Below, one piece after another: positions 22,895 through 33,150 of a DNA stretch of 64,000 bases. The notes beneath the pieces are model-generated. The model did no database searches and was not told where the DNA came from. It was given only the letters and a program-made list of their open reading frames with translations. Both the position numbers and the translations under genes were made by a program. The stretch lies in assembly GCA_014529385.2 (NCBI GenBank), contig CM043947.1, positions 96,816,036 through 96,880,035 of the forward strand, in the 5' to 3' direction. How positions within the stretch are numbered: position 1 is the stretch's first letter; the number at the start of each line of letters is the position of its first letter. The stretch is from Adiantum capillus-veneris. Taxonomy: Eukaryota; Streptophyta; Polypodiopsida; Polypodiales; Pteridaceae.

Positions 22895-23208
22895 GCAATT
22901 AGCAAAATTGTAAGAATAACATAACCACAAAATCAAAAGCTTGATCATGGCATAACGGCATAAAGATTTTATAACCATAATTAAAACATGAATCGAAAAC
23001 TGCAAAATCATAAACATAACCCGTTTGCCATACCATAACCATTACCATAACTTGCTTGTCATACCATAACCATAACAACCATACCATCATTGCACAACCA
23101 TAACCATAACCATAACCATCACATGATTGACATACCATCATAGCAAAACCATAACCTTAATTTGATTGCCAGACCATAACCATAACATCTGTGCCATACC
23201 ATAAACAT
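22895..23208. repeat. CATAAC-based minisatellite
   Basis: Imperfect tandem copies of ACCATA/CATAAC are arranged in a looser, roughly 60-bp higher-order pattern (CATACCATAACC recurs near 23030, 23062, 23175 and 23195). The H1 3' LTR begins immediately after it, so the repeat was the insertion site or grew beside it. The Gly-Tyr-rich minus frames here are artefacts. Confidence 0.8.
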
Positions 23209-23861
23209 TGTTGGGAGAAGAGGGGGAGATCGATTGCTTAAGCTATTCAACATATGCTCCCAAATATCACCATCAACATGTCCACCTCTTTTCCCAATTT
23301 CCAAGAGCACACACACACACAGAACATAGAATTGACAAAGACATGCTTGTAAGAGAGTGTAATAGACGTGTAAGAGATGGATACTAGATTAGAGAGTACA
23401 TATCAAATAGAACATAGCATAAGAGATTAGAGAGGAGAATCTGTAAGAGAAAGGCATAAATCTAGTCCCAAACTCCACGGCACCTCTCTTGTGGAGTTGG
23501 TATTTAATATATCATTTTTGAGTTTAAGGTGCCAAAAATTGAGGCCCTCGTTTTACAACCACTTCGCTTTTGTAAATGAGTGAAGCTCATTAGTTCTTGC
23601 ATGACCCATAAGGGGAGTTTCCACTACAATTATTTATAGAGCCATAGTGGCTTATTGAAATGAGATTCTAAAACACCATGCAACTATAAAATGGCCAAAA
23701 GTAATTGCCGACACCTCTTCATAACTCCCCACATTCCACTCTACAAAATCATCATCATCAACTGAATTAGAAAATAAACAGACAACACATCATTAACCAT
23801 TAATCCAGCTATCCCAATTGTAGCTAACCACTACAACAAGAGGGTGCCCAGTCTCATAACA
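23209..23861 (-). repeat. H1 3' LTR (653 bp)
   Basis: The LTR ends are TG at 23861 on the minus strand (TGTTATGAGACTGGGC, directly after a purine tract) and CA at 23209 (CTTCTCCCAACA). The second copy of this LTR lies at 48296-48916 in the opposite orientation and lacks about the first 30 bp. The two copies differ by scattered substitutions. Confidence 0.85.
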
Positions 23862-23917
23862 TCCCTCCCACTAGGGATAGCAACTGTCCTCAATTGCTCA
23901 ATAGAGAAATCAACTAG
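23862..23917 (-). mobile_element. H1 polypurine tract and 3' end of pol
   Basis: The minus strand reads CCCTAGTGGGAGGGA directly before the LTR, a polypurine tract used to prime plus-strand DNA synthesis. The fragment joins 45604 across the N1 insertion (TSD ACTAG at 23913-23917 and 45604-45608), so it is the tail of the H1 chromodomain region. Confidence 0.85.
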
Positions 23918-24102
23918 TGTAAGAACTAGGGAAACTAGACTAGAGATCCTCCTCCCAACCTCCCATTATATAGGCGGGATCCTAGCCCCTTGACCTGGAC
24001 GGATCCCCTATCCACACTGTCTAGCCCGACCCTTGGCCATAGTCCATGACCATCCTAGTCCTTAGGTTTGCGCCTTGCCCCTACAGAACCCTTGTCCTGA
24101 CA
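23918..24102 (-). repeat. N1 3' LTR (185 bp)
   Basis: The plus strand begins TGTAAGAACTAGGG and ends CTTGTCCTGACA. On the minus strand it contains CCTATATAA (about 23967-23975), a TATA box. It is preceded on that strand by the purine tract at 24103-24115. Confidence 0.95.
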
Positions 24103-24238
24103 TTACTCCCCCCTTAAGAAGAGTTTTCGTCCTCGAAAACAAAGGTGGGAAACTTCTTCTTAAGAACACTAATGTTTTCCCAAGTGGAACCTTCTTCACG
24201 TCGGTCTTTCCACTTGATTAAGGCTTGTTGTCATACGT
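24103..24238 (-). pseudogene. N1 chromodomain C-terminus and polypurine tract
   Basis: On the minus strand the frame reads LIKWKDRREEGSTWENISV and ends FVFEDENSS before a stop, followed by AAGGGGGGAGTAA and the LTR. This is the end of a chromodomain (the W-K and STWE blocks), the part of chromovirus integrases thought to read histone marks. Its N-terminal half is at 34330, on the other side of N2. A one-base deletion near 24225 shifts the frame. Confidence 0.8.
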
Positions 24239-26251
24239 TGTCGAGAAATTTGCGGTCTTGCCAGGAAAGCACCGGGCTTATGGCTGTGAGAGCTTGTGAG
24301 AGAACTCAACAAAAACTATATGAAGGAGTTAAACCATAGATTCCATGAAGACTAGGGTTTGGAAAGAAGTGCAATCAAAGAAGACTCACTCTTTCTCTCT
24401 TGCACTCACACACACAAAGAGAGAATATCAAAACAATACGAAGATGAAAACATCAAGGCTATGGTCATATCGTATCATGGGTAATATGAAAGGGTTAATG
24501 GATGAGTTAATGGCATTCAATCTTGGCTGACCAAATAGGCTATGAATTGTTCTTTGGAATTGTAGTTTTGTGCTTACCATAATATATATATTTTGTCTAG
24601 TGATTGGGATTAATTGTGTGTACAAATCCTCTTGGTTCATAGCAAGATAACTACGCTTACGTCAAAAGAAAAGTTATAGTCTATGAGAGGTAGTATGATG
24701 GGATCCGGTGATAGAAGTATTTCATTAAGCCTTTCTGGGCCAAAGAGAAACACTATACATTGTTGAAAGTGTATTTTTCGGCTAATCCATACGTTAATTC
24801 TAATAGATCGTACAAATTAAAGTGAAAGCGATAGAAATGATCAGCATGTGGGTTATTCATCTAGGATAGTATGTGAGAAATGTAGATATGAGAGAAGTGA
24901 AGAGATGAGAACTTTCCCTCCCAAGCCCTATTCTTGCCCGTAGGCAATAAGGATACTACGGGGAGCGATGTACTTGTAGAAAAGAGAACCTAGAATTTGC
25001 AGAGAGGATGAATTACTAAGAATGAGAGAGATAGGTTTGGTTAAGGAAATGAGATTAAATACATATATATATATATATATCGGATTAGAGATGAAAAAGA
25101 AAACAACAAGAAATCAAGAAAACATCAATGTAGAACACATCTTACTTGACAAACCCTTCGGCACCATTATTGATGGAGAGAGAAGAAGAGGGGAGCACTC
25201 CACTTTGATTGATACGCCAAGTACAACACCTTCTTTGATTAGAGTTTATCTTCTAAGGATAGCGTACAAGAATGGCTAGTCTTCCTCTAGGAGAAAGTGT
25301 AGGCTTGGACTTATGTTAATGGGGCTAAGTACAATTAGGCATTACTACTCACTCCCTCAAGAATTCCTCTCATCAATGTCTTGAATGCTTGAGTTTCTTT
25401 TCAAGGAAGAAGAGGTCCCCTTTTATAGGTGAAGGGAACCCCCAATGGTTTACACAAGAAGAGAAGAGCCAGTGTGAATAGGAATTGGAAAAGTTGGAAA
25501 TGAGTTGTCCCTGCATGATGTGGGCAGAATGGGGTCAAGTATTTTGATCATATCTCCTCAACCGTGGCTCCAAATAAAAAAGTAAAAATATGGGCAAAAA
25601 CTTCAGCTTATTAGCTACGATTTTCATTTTAATATCATTTTCCAATTCAGATTGGAACCTTGTGTAAAAAATTCATCAAAATAGGGTCCATTTCTCGCAA
25701 CAAAAGTCTTCCCGTGGTCCCCTTAGCCTAGACTTTCATTTAATTCCAAAGGACACCTCATGCCATATGAAAGCATGACATTGCTCCTTGACAAAGTTTT
25801 GTAATCATGCTTGCAATAATGCATTAAGATAAGTGTATCTTTGAAATAATGCCACCTAGTGTCCCACCAGGATGTGATTCCCTCCTAGTAGCTATTTAAA
25901 AATAAATATAAGAAAAATATAAAAAATACATAGAATATATATATATTGGAGTTTACCCTAGATATAGGATCTAGCTAGGATGTGAGATGATAATGAGATA
26001 GTAGAAATAAAGAATCAATGCTTTTTGCCCCAAGTTAAAGAGGCGGAGCTATTGAGCTTTTCCCATAGTATTTTTTTATGGTAAAGTAAGGATAGGTTAC
26101 CCTTGAGAAAAATAATAGGATGAGATAGAAGGCTTATTATTATACTTAAATATGCATATGTACATTATAGGAAAGATAATTATGTATCTAAAAAGTTCCA
26201 AGATAGATCTTGTAGCATGCGTTCCCACTATTGACGTGTCACAGCACGACA
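24239..26251 (-). repeat. N2 3' LTR (2.0 kb) with small-ORF module
   Basis: Plus-strand ends TGTCGAGAAATTTGCGG and GTCACAGCACGACA. Contains two tandem small ORFs (24428-24859), a (TA) tract at about 25061-25080, and a TATA box CTATAAAAGG on the minus strand at about 25418-25428. The 5' LTR counterpart of that TATA box has a T-to-C change on the plus strand. Confidence 0.95.
24428..24859 (-). pseudogene. Tandem small-ORF module, 3' LTR copy (second ORF broken)
   Basis: Two ORFs of about 70 codons lie head to tail on the minus strand. The downstream one (24640-24428, 70 residues) is open and contains RTIHSLFGQPRLNAI and NPFILPMIRY, ending DVFIFVLF. The upstream one (24859-24637) is broken here by a short insertion near 24814 that brings in a stop. 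Its intact counterpart is at 32666-32884. The upstream stop overlaps the downstream start (ATGA). No known function. Confidence 0.6.
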
Positions 26252-26265
26252 TCCACCCCCTCTAA
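26252..26265 (-). other. N2 polypurine tract
   Basis: The minus strand reads TTAGAGGGGGTGGA directly before the 3' LTR terminus TGTCGTGC. Confidence 0.85.
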
Positions 26266-26309
26266 ACCTGCACATCCTCCGGTATGTGCCACATTATTTC
26301 TTTGTAAGA

Positions 26310-27960
26310 TCAGCCCTCTTGTACATCTTCCTTGCTTTCTTCTTTACTGGATGATTCTAAAGCTTCATCTTCACTTTGATCTTTACCTGTGGTTTGCTCT
26401 TCTTCCTCATCAACATCTTCTGGATCATTGTCTCCTCTTCTCTTAAACATTTTGATCCTTTTTCCTGCAATGGGAATCTTTACTTTTGTACCATCTAGTT
26501 CAGACAAGCTGTAAGTAGCATTTTCATGCACATGCTCTACAACATACGGTCCAAACCATCTTTTTGAAAACTTACACGTGATTGTGTGCTGGTTATCAAG
26601 GCTACTATCATACACCAAAACCCAGTCACCTTTGTCAATTGCTTTGCTCCTGAGTCGATGTCGCTTATCAAAGTATTCCTTGTTTTTCAACCTTGCATTT
26701 TTGAGTCGTTCTTTTGCAGCTTCAATGTCTCCAGGTCTTCTCTCTAGCTGCCTTATACGCAGTGCAAGGAGATCTTCCCTGCTAAGCCCCTCTTGCTAAG
26801 GTAGTACATTCCATGTGGGAATTGTATCTGCAATCGGCATCACTGGCTTTTGACCATACATTAGCTCCGTAGGCATGTAGCCAGTTATTGAGCTATGTGT
26901 TGTACGATCAGCCCATAAAGCATATGGTAACAGTTTTGGCCACTCACCAACTCTTCTTTCGCAAGACTTGGCCAAAGCTTTGATGATAGGAGGATGCCCT
27001 CTTTCACTCTTTCCATTGCCTTCAGGGTTGTAAGCTGTAGTAAGAGAAAGCTTGATTCCTAATCTAGAAAAGAACTCCCTTGCTTCTTCGGCATCCAGTT
27101 CACCTCTATCTGCAGTGATTTTTCCCACACAACCATAACGGCAAATTACCTCATCAAGAAGTAATTTGCACACAGCTTCTGTGGTTTTAGCTCCGAAATG
27201 CTCTTCCTTCAACCTGGTTAGTTAGGTCCTCTCGTGCAAGAACCAAGTATCTCATCTGCCAGAGTCCTAGAGGCATTGTGACTAGATCCACAACCCAGTT
27301 ATAGTGCATGGCTAGTGGATATGTAGGGTGCAATCCATCACGATGTCGAACATTTGAATACACTTGACAAGTTACACATTTCTCTACAAACTGAGATACA
27401 TCTTTATACATACCCTTCCACCAGTATTTTTCTTTCAACTTGGAGAAGGTTGCCCATACACCCCTGTGTACAGCCCATAGACTCTCATGAAACTCTTGCA
27501 TGAGCTTTACTTGAGTCTCTTTTTTACATATAACCCTTTGTGGTGTAGCACCCTTTTGTTTAGGATGCTTCCACAAGTAACCATCCCTCAAAAAGTACCC
27601 ATATGCTTTCCTGCGTATCCTCTTGAATTCTTGTTCAGACCAATCATCCTGTTTTGTTAGAGTACTCAAGTAGCTTCCAATAAGAAGCCAATCACCTTCA
27701 TAAAGCTCTTTAAAGAATGATTCAAGTAGATTAGTCATGCAGACATTGTTACCTTTGACATGAGAGATAGAACAGAACTTTGTGCCTACATCATCTCCCT
27801 CGTCAATCATTTGTGGCTCATCTTCATACCTTGCCCTTGATAGCATATCTGCCACTGTATTGTCTTTACCTGCAATGTGCTTAAACTCGGGATTTAAGGA
27901 CTTAATGTAGGAAATCCACCGCAACATAGCAATGTCTGGAGTTGAGCAGCTTGTAATCAT
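26310..27960 (-). pseudogene. N2 integrase and C-terminal part of pol
   Basis: 27960-27187 starts with the end of RNase H (LRWISYIKSLNPEFKHIAG), then the zinc-binding region (HESLWAVHRGVWATFSKL, CVTCQVYSNVRH) and the first catalytic Asp in VVDLVTMP. A frameshift near 27200 leads to 27212-26796, with KITADRGELDAEE (second Asp) and EGNGKSERGH (Glu): the D,D,E triad is present. A TAG at about 26796 interrupts the frame, which continues to 26310 with an acidic tail (DVDEEEEQ, ESSSKEESK). Role: insertion of element cDNA into chromosomes. Two disruptions make this copy non-functional as it stands. Confidence 0.85.
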
Positions 27961-29770
27961 CCCAAGAAGTGGTACGAAAATCTATTTCTACAAATAAACA
28001 TGCACCAATTAGGTACTCTTTCCCACTTTTCAAGGCTGTAACCATACCCCATAACTCTCTCTTTATCTGTGGATAGTTTCTTTGGCGAGCACTTAGCACC
28101 TTTGCTCCAAATCTTACCACATACCTGTGTCCTTCTTTGTCATCTTGCCCTATTGCCCATCCAATCCCTGTAGGACTGGTGTCTACTGCCACAATTACTG
28201 GCCTTTGACACTCATAGTCTACCTTTCTCAAAGTTGTTGCTGATTGGAGCAACTCCTTTAGCTTTTTCATGGATTTTACATGTGCTTCTGTCCATTTAAA
28301 CTTATGATTCTTTCTAAGCAGCTGATAAAGAGGATCAGCTACATGTGCACAATGTGGAATCCAAATAACATAGAAGACACATGCTCCCAGAAACCTTCTA
28401 ACCTCAGTGATACTAGTGCACGTTTCTTTCATTCTTTGGATGGCATCTACCTTTGTTGGACAAGGTTTCCTACCATATGGCCCGCACATATGCCCCACAA
28501 TAAGCACTTCATTGACACCAAACGTAGACTTTTTCCCTGACAATGTAAGATTCAATTCTTCCAACCTAGACAAAATTTTATCACAATCATTTATGTGATT
28601 TACCACAAACCCGCGACATCCCTTGAGATCCAAAGCTTCATCTTTGTCACTTTCTTCACATCCTTTGATAGAAAAATCATCAATGAAAGGCATTGTGATT
28701 TGAGGAATAAAGTCACGTAAGACCTTATTCATCCCATTCATCATATGTGCAACTGAGTTGGGTGCTCCTTGTGGCAAGGTACACATCCTTACCAAACCCA
28801 AAGGTGTCCTCATGGTTGTCAAGTCTCTGCTTTCTATTGCAAGCTGAAATTGATCATACCCTGAGTAGAGATCCCCCATTGAGTAGATTGCCCTCCCTGC
28901 AAATGCCTCTGCAAACTCATCCACAATTGGACCTGTACCTACATTTCTAATTGTCACCTTGTTCACTGGTTGCATATCTTGGATGAAGCGTAGAGAACCA
29001 TTCTTATTCGGAACTGTGAACCACCTGTTTGAGTATGGAGCACAAGAAGGCTCCAAGATTCCCATTTTGATTTTCTCATTCCGTAGCTCTACTAACTTTG
29101 GCAAATGAGCCTTTGTAACCGGAATAGGCCACAGATTCCAAGGCACATGAGGTATTGTGAAAATTACCATAGGAGCTACAATAGAAGGATCAACACATCC
29201 TATCTCATGTGGCTCAAATGCAAAAGCCTTACCATGCTTTGAAAGCATTTCTTTGAAGCACTTTGTCTCCTCCTGTGTTAGAACCTCCTTGCGACCAATC
29301 TGCAAGTCTTGGAAAGACTCCTTTGTGAAGGTATGCCCAATCTTTTTAGAATTCCTCAAACTTGGTTGTAAAGAAGCCTGCTCAATCTTTTCCCTGTTGT
29401 TGGGTGGTAAGGGTGAAGCTACTGGTTTCACCTTCTTTGCTACACTCTTGTATTTAGTTTCAACATGGACTTCTGGGCCAACTGTTTGGCTTTCTTTAAA
29501 GGCTTCTATTACTTGATACATTTCCATAGAGCAAACTTCCACAACTTCATTTTCAAGATGCAAATTAGACCCCATTATAGCATCAAGCTCACCCATAGTA
29601 TCTACAAAAGAAACTTGTTCACACAAACCCAAAACATTTTCAGTAGGCTCTAGCAACCCACTCTTTTTCATGCCTATTTGTACATTATGCACATATTGCG
29701 TCTCACATCTCTTCAAATCTTCAAGTTTTGTAAAACATACTGATCCATTCTTTGTTACCAAGGAGCTCAT
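27902..29770 (-). CDS. N2 reverse transcriptase and RNase H polyprotein segment
   Basis: 622 residues. The N-terminal ~200 are a linker, with EIGCVDPSIVAPMVIFTIPH before RT. RT landmarks are RWFTVPNKNGSLRFIQDMQ, then YSMGDLYSGYDQFQLAI (first catalytic Asp region), GLVRMCTLPQGAPNSVAH and MPFIDDFSIKGC, where F-I-D-D replaces Y-x-D-D. RNase H follows: IVAVDTSPTGIGWAI (Asp) and QIKRELWGMVTAL (Glu). The frame shifts at about 27955, where the C-terminal LLNSRHCYVAVDFLH replaces the continuation at 27960. Upstream it is separated from protease by a stop and a frameshift (29771-29839). RT copies element RNA into DNA in cytoplasmic particles. Confidence 0.88.
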   Translation of the reverse strand: MSSLVTKNGSVCFTKLEDLKRCETQYVHNVQIGMKKSGLLEPTENVLGLCEQVSFVDTMGELDAIMGSNLHLENEVVEVCSMEMYQVIEAFKESQTVGPEVHVETKYKSVAKKVKPVASPLPPNNREKIEQASLQPSLRNSKKIGHTFTKESFQDLQIGRKEVLTQEETKCFKEMLSKHGKAFAFEPHEIGCVDPSIVAPMVIFTIPHVPWNLWPIPVTKAHLPKLVELRNEKIKMGILEPSCAPYSNRWFTVPNKNGSLRFIQDMQPVNKVTIRNVGTGPIVDEFAEAFAGRAIYSMGDLYSGYDQFQLAIESRDLTTMRTPLGLVRMCTLPQGAPNSVAHMMNGMNKVLRDFIPQITMPFIDDFSIKGCEESDKDEALDLKGCRGFVVNHINDCDKILSRLEELNLTLSGKKSTFGVNEVLIVGHMCGPYGRKPCPTKVDAIQRMKETCTSITEVRRFLGACVFYVIWIPHCAHVADPLYQLLRKNHKFKWTEAHVKSMKKLKELLQSATTLRKVDYECQRPVIVAVDTSPTGIGWAIGQDDKEGHRYVVRFGAKVLSARQRNYPQIKRELWGMVTALKSGKEYLIGACLFVEIDFRTTSWDDYKLLNSRHCYVAVDFLH

Positions 29771-29838
29771 TGAAAACGCTTCACCTATTTTTGGATCAGA
29801 CGAGACCCTTTTTCTTTCTGTACCACTGCAATCCCGCT

Positions 29839-32214
29839 TTACAATGGTACTTGGCCAAAACCCATCATTTCTCTATGATCATGAAACTCTTTGCTCACCT
29901 TTGGTAGAGGATGTTCTCTGAGGTTGTCACGATTTCTTTCATGGTTCACATAAACTGTGAGAAATTGGACAGCTCGTTTACCATCTTTGCTACGTATCCT
30001 AGCATATGTTGAACCATCATCCATTACCTTTGTTTCCATTCGAACTCCCACAACGTAGGGCTGTCCAAGGATGAGATGATATGAAGATGTATCCTGTACA
30101 AAGAAGTTTTGGTCAATCTTTACATCACCTATTGTTACCTTCACACCTGGACATACTGCATACAATTCACCGGATGAATTGTTTGCCACTTTTACCATCC
30201 AGCCATGATCTGTGTCCATCGGCCATTTGCACTTGTTGTAGAGACTCTTTGACATTATGTTTATTTCTGAACCATGGTCAATCAAGGCAACAAATGGCTC
30301 TTCAAGATCACCTACCTTGACCAAAGTTTCTGTAGTAGCCCTTGCCCAATGACTTTGTGAATAGTAACTCCTAGGAATATCTTCAACTTCTTCATCATCA
30401 TTTGAGAAATACACTTGCTTCACTCTCCCACTAGATTGGTAGCATCCTACCACAGCTCCATCATTCTCCTTATCTTGCAGTTGCATCCCTTGTGTCTTTG
30501 AGGTTTCCCCTTCAACCTGTGGACGAGAAACTTCAGCAAGGGTTTGCCTCTTCTTCTTGATGATGTCAATGATCTCCTCATGGAATTCACGCTTTGCAAT
30601 GCCAAGAACTTCTCCCAGAGTAAACTCAATCTTGCTATTCAAGATCCTTTCCTCCAAAACTTTCTTTAAATCTGTAGCAACCTCAATATCAAATTGTAGT
30701 TTATAAGTTGGGCCTTTTGTCTTACCTTTTGTTGGCTCTTTCTTCTTTCCTGTTGTAGACTCTTCTATGAGTACTTCAGGTGGAGATGCTCCTTGTGTTG
30801 AGGGTGTTTGAGAAGGCATTGAGTCGCTTCTTCTCCCACTTCTAGAAGCTCTTTTTGATGGTCCTTCATCAACATTCTCACGTCTGCGCTTCTCTTCTAC
30901 AATTGCCTCGTTTTGTTGGCATTTTGTAATGTAGGCATGCACTGACAATGAGTCCACTGGATCATTCCATTCTGTTTCTAGACGTATGCAATCACCTGCT
31001 TCATGTAGAATCTCTTTTGTAAGCTTTCCCTTTTTAGCTAATTGCATGACATTTGGCCAAATTTGACAATGATGGTCACTCACCTCTTCATCACAAAAAT
31101 GTTCAATTTTTACTCCATAAGTAGCTGCCTCCACTGAAGAGGTGGCATGCTTAGTTGCCATATCTTCAACTAAGGTTTGCATTCCCCCCTTCCCAAATTT
31201 AGTTCTCAAGGGTAGACCTGTCTCTCTTAAGTGGATTTTACCATCCTTAAAAAAGACAACGTCTTTTGACAAAGCATCACTAAAATCATCACAATCCCTT
31301 TTTACATGGTCTGTACTATCACACCAAATACATCTATTAACAAACCCTTCTTTGGGCTGTTGTCTTTGCCTAGGAAGTGGCCCTGATGGTTGGCTTTTTT
31401 CTTCAAGCTTTGCAAACTTCACCTTCAAGTCACACATTTCCTTCACAAGCTCATCTAGCATGGACTCATCAAACTTAGGAGCGATAAAAGTAGGCTTTAC
31501 CATTTTGTCAGAAGTTGAGGTGGAAGGACTTGTAGTGTTTACTACCATCTTGTCCCTTCTTCTTTGTCGTTTGGCAAGCAGTGAGACAACACCTTCAACC
31601 TCATTCAAGTCGGTCTTTAGTCCTTGCTCACAATCTTTATCTTCAAGAAGAAGCTCCAAATTTTCTTGAAACTCTTTACCTGCAGTTTGTAAGAAAATAT
31701 CTGTCTTCTGTGCATCTAGTGTGGCCCTTTCTGTCCTGGTGATTTGTGCATAGCACCGCTCAAATTCCCTAAGTTTCTCTGTTATTGATAGTCCTTGCTT
31801 TGGCTTGACTACCCATTCTAAGAATGTACTTTTGGTCACTCTCTCAGAGTCCTCCATGAAATATTCCTCCTTTAAAGCTACTTTGAGTTCTTCCCAATTT
31901 CTCCCATGCCCATCTTGAATTACCCTAACATGCTCTCTAATTTCTGGAGCAACAACTAGCTCAAAGCTTTGAATTATCTCACCTTCTGACACGCGATGCA
32001 GCTCCATCTCCTTCAATTACTCGCGTAAGTACTTGGTTACATCTTTGCCATTGAACTGATCCATTCTATTGACGACTGCTTGTATGGCCTTCGTTGCTGA
32101 AATCTCCCTTCTTTCAATGGCATGTTGTTGTTGCATGAACATTGCAAATGCTTGAAACATTTGCATTGTTGCTGGGTCAAAATGCATACCCTGTTGCTCA
32201 ACATGATCACCCAT
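29839..32214 (-). pseudogene. N2 gag-protease
   Basis: One frame from a Met at 32214 to 29839 with a single in-frame TAA at 32017-32019. Gag core: ELHRVSEGEIIQSFELVV, WEELKVALKEEY and LREFERCYAQITRTER. A zinc-knuckle-like CIWCDSTDHVKRDCDDF follows at about residue 320. Then a Lys/Glu-rich linker, and an aspartic protease with VALIDHGSEINIMSKSLYN (active Asp in D-H-G-S) and YHLILGQPYV near the C-terminus. Gag forms the particle and packages RNA; protease processes the polyprotein. The Met at 32214 lies only about 50 bp downstream of the primer site, an unusually short leader. Confidence 0.85.
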
Positions 32215-32250
32215 GGTTATCCACAAAATCTCACACTAGCAGTCTCGCGT

Positions 32251-32267
32251 CAGGTTCACCAAAAATA
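32251..32267 (-). other. N2 primer binding site
   Basis: Reading minus from the LTR end at 32268: ATTTTTGGTGAACCTGACG. The TGG start is expected for pairing with a tRNA CCA end, but I could not name the tRNA. K2 has a similar TTTTGGTGCCCCC at the same relative place. Confidence 0.6.
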
Positions 32268-32456
32268 TGTCGAGAAATTTGCGGTCTTGCCAAGAAAGCA
32301 CCGGGCTTATGGCTGTAAGAGTTTGTGAGAAAACTCAACAAAAACTATATGAAGGAGTTAAACCATAGATGCCATGAAGACTAGGGTTTGGAAAGAAGTG
32401 CAATCAAAGAAGACTCACTCTTTCTCTCTTGCACTCACACACACAAAGAGAGAATA

Positions 32457-32669
32457 TCAAAACAATACAAAGATGAAAACATCAAGGCTATGGTCATATC
32501 GTATCATGGGTAATATGAAAGGGTTAATGGATGAGTTAATGACATTCAATCTTGGCTGACCAAATAGGCTACGAATTGTTCTTTGGAATTGTAGTTTTGT
32601 GCTTACCATAATATATATATTTTGTCTAGTGATTGGGATTAATTGTGTGTACAAATCCTCTTGGTTCAT
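32457..32669 (-). CDS. Small ORF, module copy 2 (70 residues), LTR-embedded
   Basis: Starts MNQEDLYTQLIPITRQ and contains QRTIRSLFGQPRLNVI and INPFILPMIRY, ending DVFIFVLF then TGA. It is homologous to the ORF just upstream (shared LFGxxRLxxI, SxxPxILPxxxY and DV blocks), so the pair is a tandem duplication of one coding unit. It starts within the stop codon of its neighbour. It is also open in the 3' LTR copy (24428-24640), with only a few residue changes. Function unknown. Confidence 0.55.
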   Translation of the reverse strand: MNQEDLYTQLIPITRQNIYIMVSTKLQFQRTIRSLFGQPRLNVINSSINPFILPMIRYDHSLDVFIFVLF

Positions 32670-32884
32670 AGCAAGATAACTACGCTTACGTCAAAAGAAA
32701 AGTTATAGTCTATGAGAGGTAGTATGATGGGATCCGGTGATAGAAGTATTTCATTAAGCCTTTCTGGGCCAAAGAGAAACACTATAAGTTGTTGAAAGTG
32801 TATTTTTCGGCTAATCCATACGTTAATTCTAATAGATCGTACAAAGTGAAAGCGATAGAAATGATCATCATGTGGGTTATTCAT
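32666..32884 (-). CDS. Small ORF, module copy 1 (72 residues), LTR-embedded
   Basis: Starts MNNPHDDHFYRFHFVRSI and contains FLFGPERLNEILLS and PIILPLIDY, ending DVSVVILL then TGA. A related ORF upstream of K2 gag (61150-60923) shares roughly 60% of residues and stops at the same aligned position. At least 15 of the conserved residues use different synonymous codons (for instance Ser AGC versus TCG, Arg AGA versus CGT), which indicates selection on protein. Its stop overlaps the start of the next ORF (ATGA). Function unknown. It is rich in hydrophobic residues with a basic N-terminal half and could be a small structural or RNA-binding accessory protein; that is a guess. Confidence 0.6.
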   Translation of the reverse strand: MNNPHDDHFYRFHFVRSIRINVWISRKIHFQQLIVFLFGPERLNEILLSPDPIILPLIDYNFSFDVSVVILL

Positions 32885-33086
32885 CTAGGATAGTATGTGA
32901 GAAATGTAGATATGAGAGAAGTGAAGAGATGAGAACTTTCCCTCCCAAGCCCTATTCTTGCCCGTAGGCAATAAGGATACTGCGGGGAGAGATGTACCTA
33001 TAGAAAAGAGAACCTAGAATTTGCAGAGAGGATGAATTACTAAGAATGAGAGAGATAGGTTTGGTTAAGGAAATGAGATTAGATAC

Positions 33087-33150
<64 letters not shown>

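Noticed and set aside
22895-23208. CATAAC repeats as telomeric DNA
   Set aside because: The unit is not TTTAGGG/CCCTAAA and the array is short and irregular.
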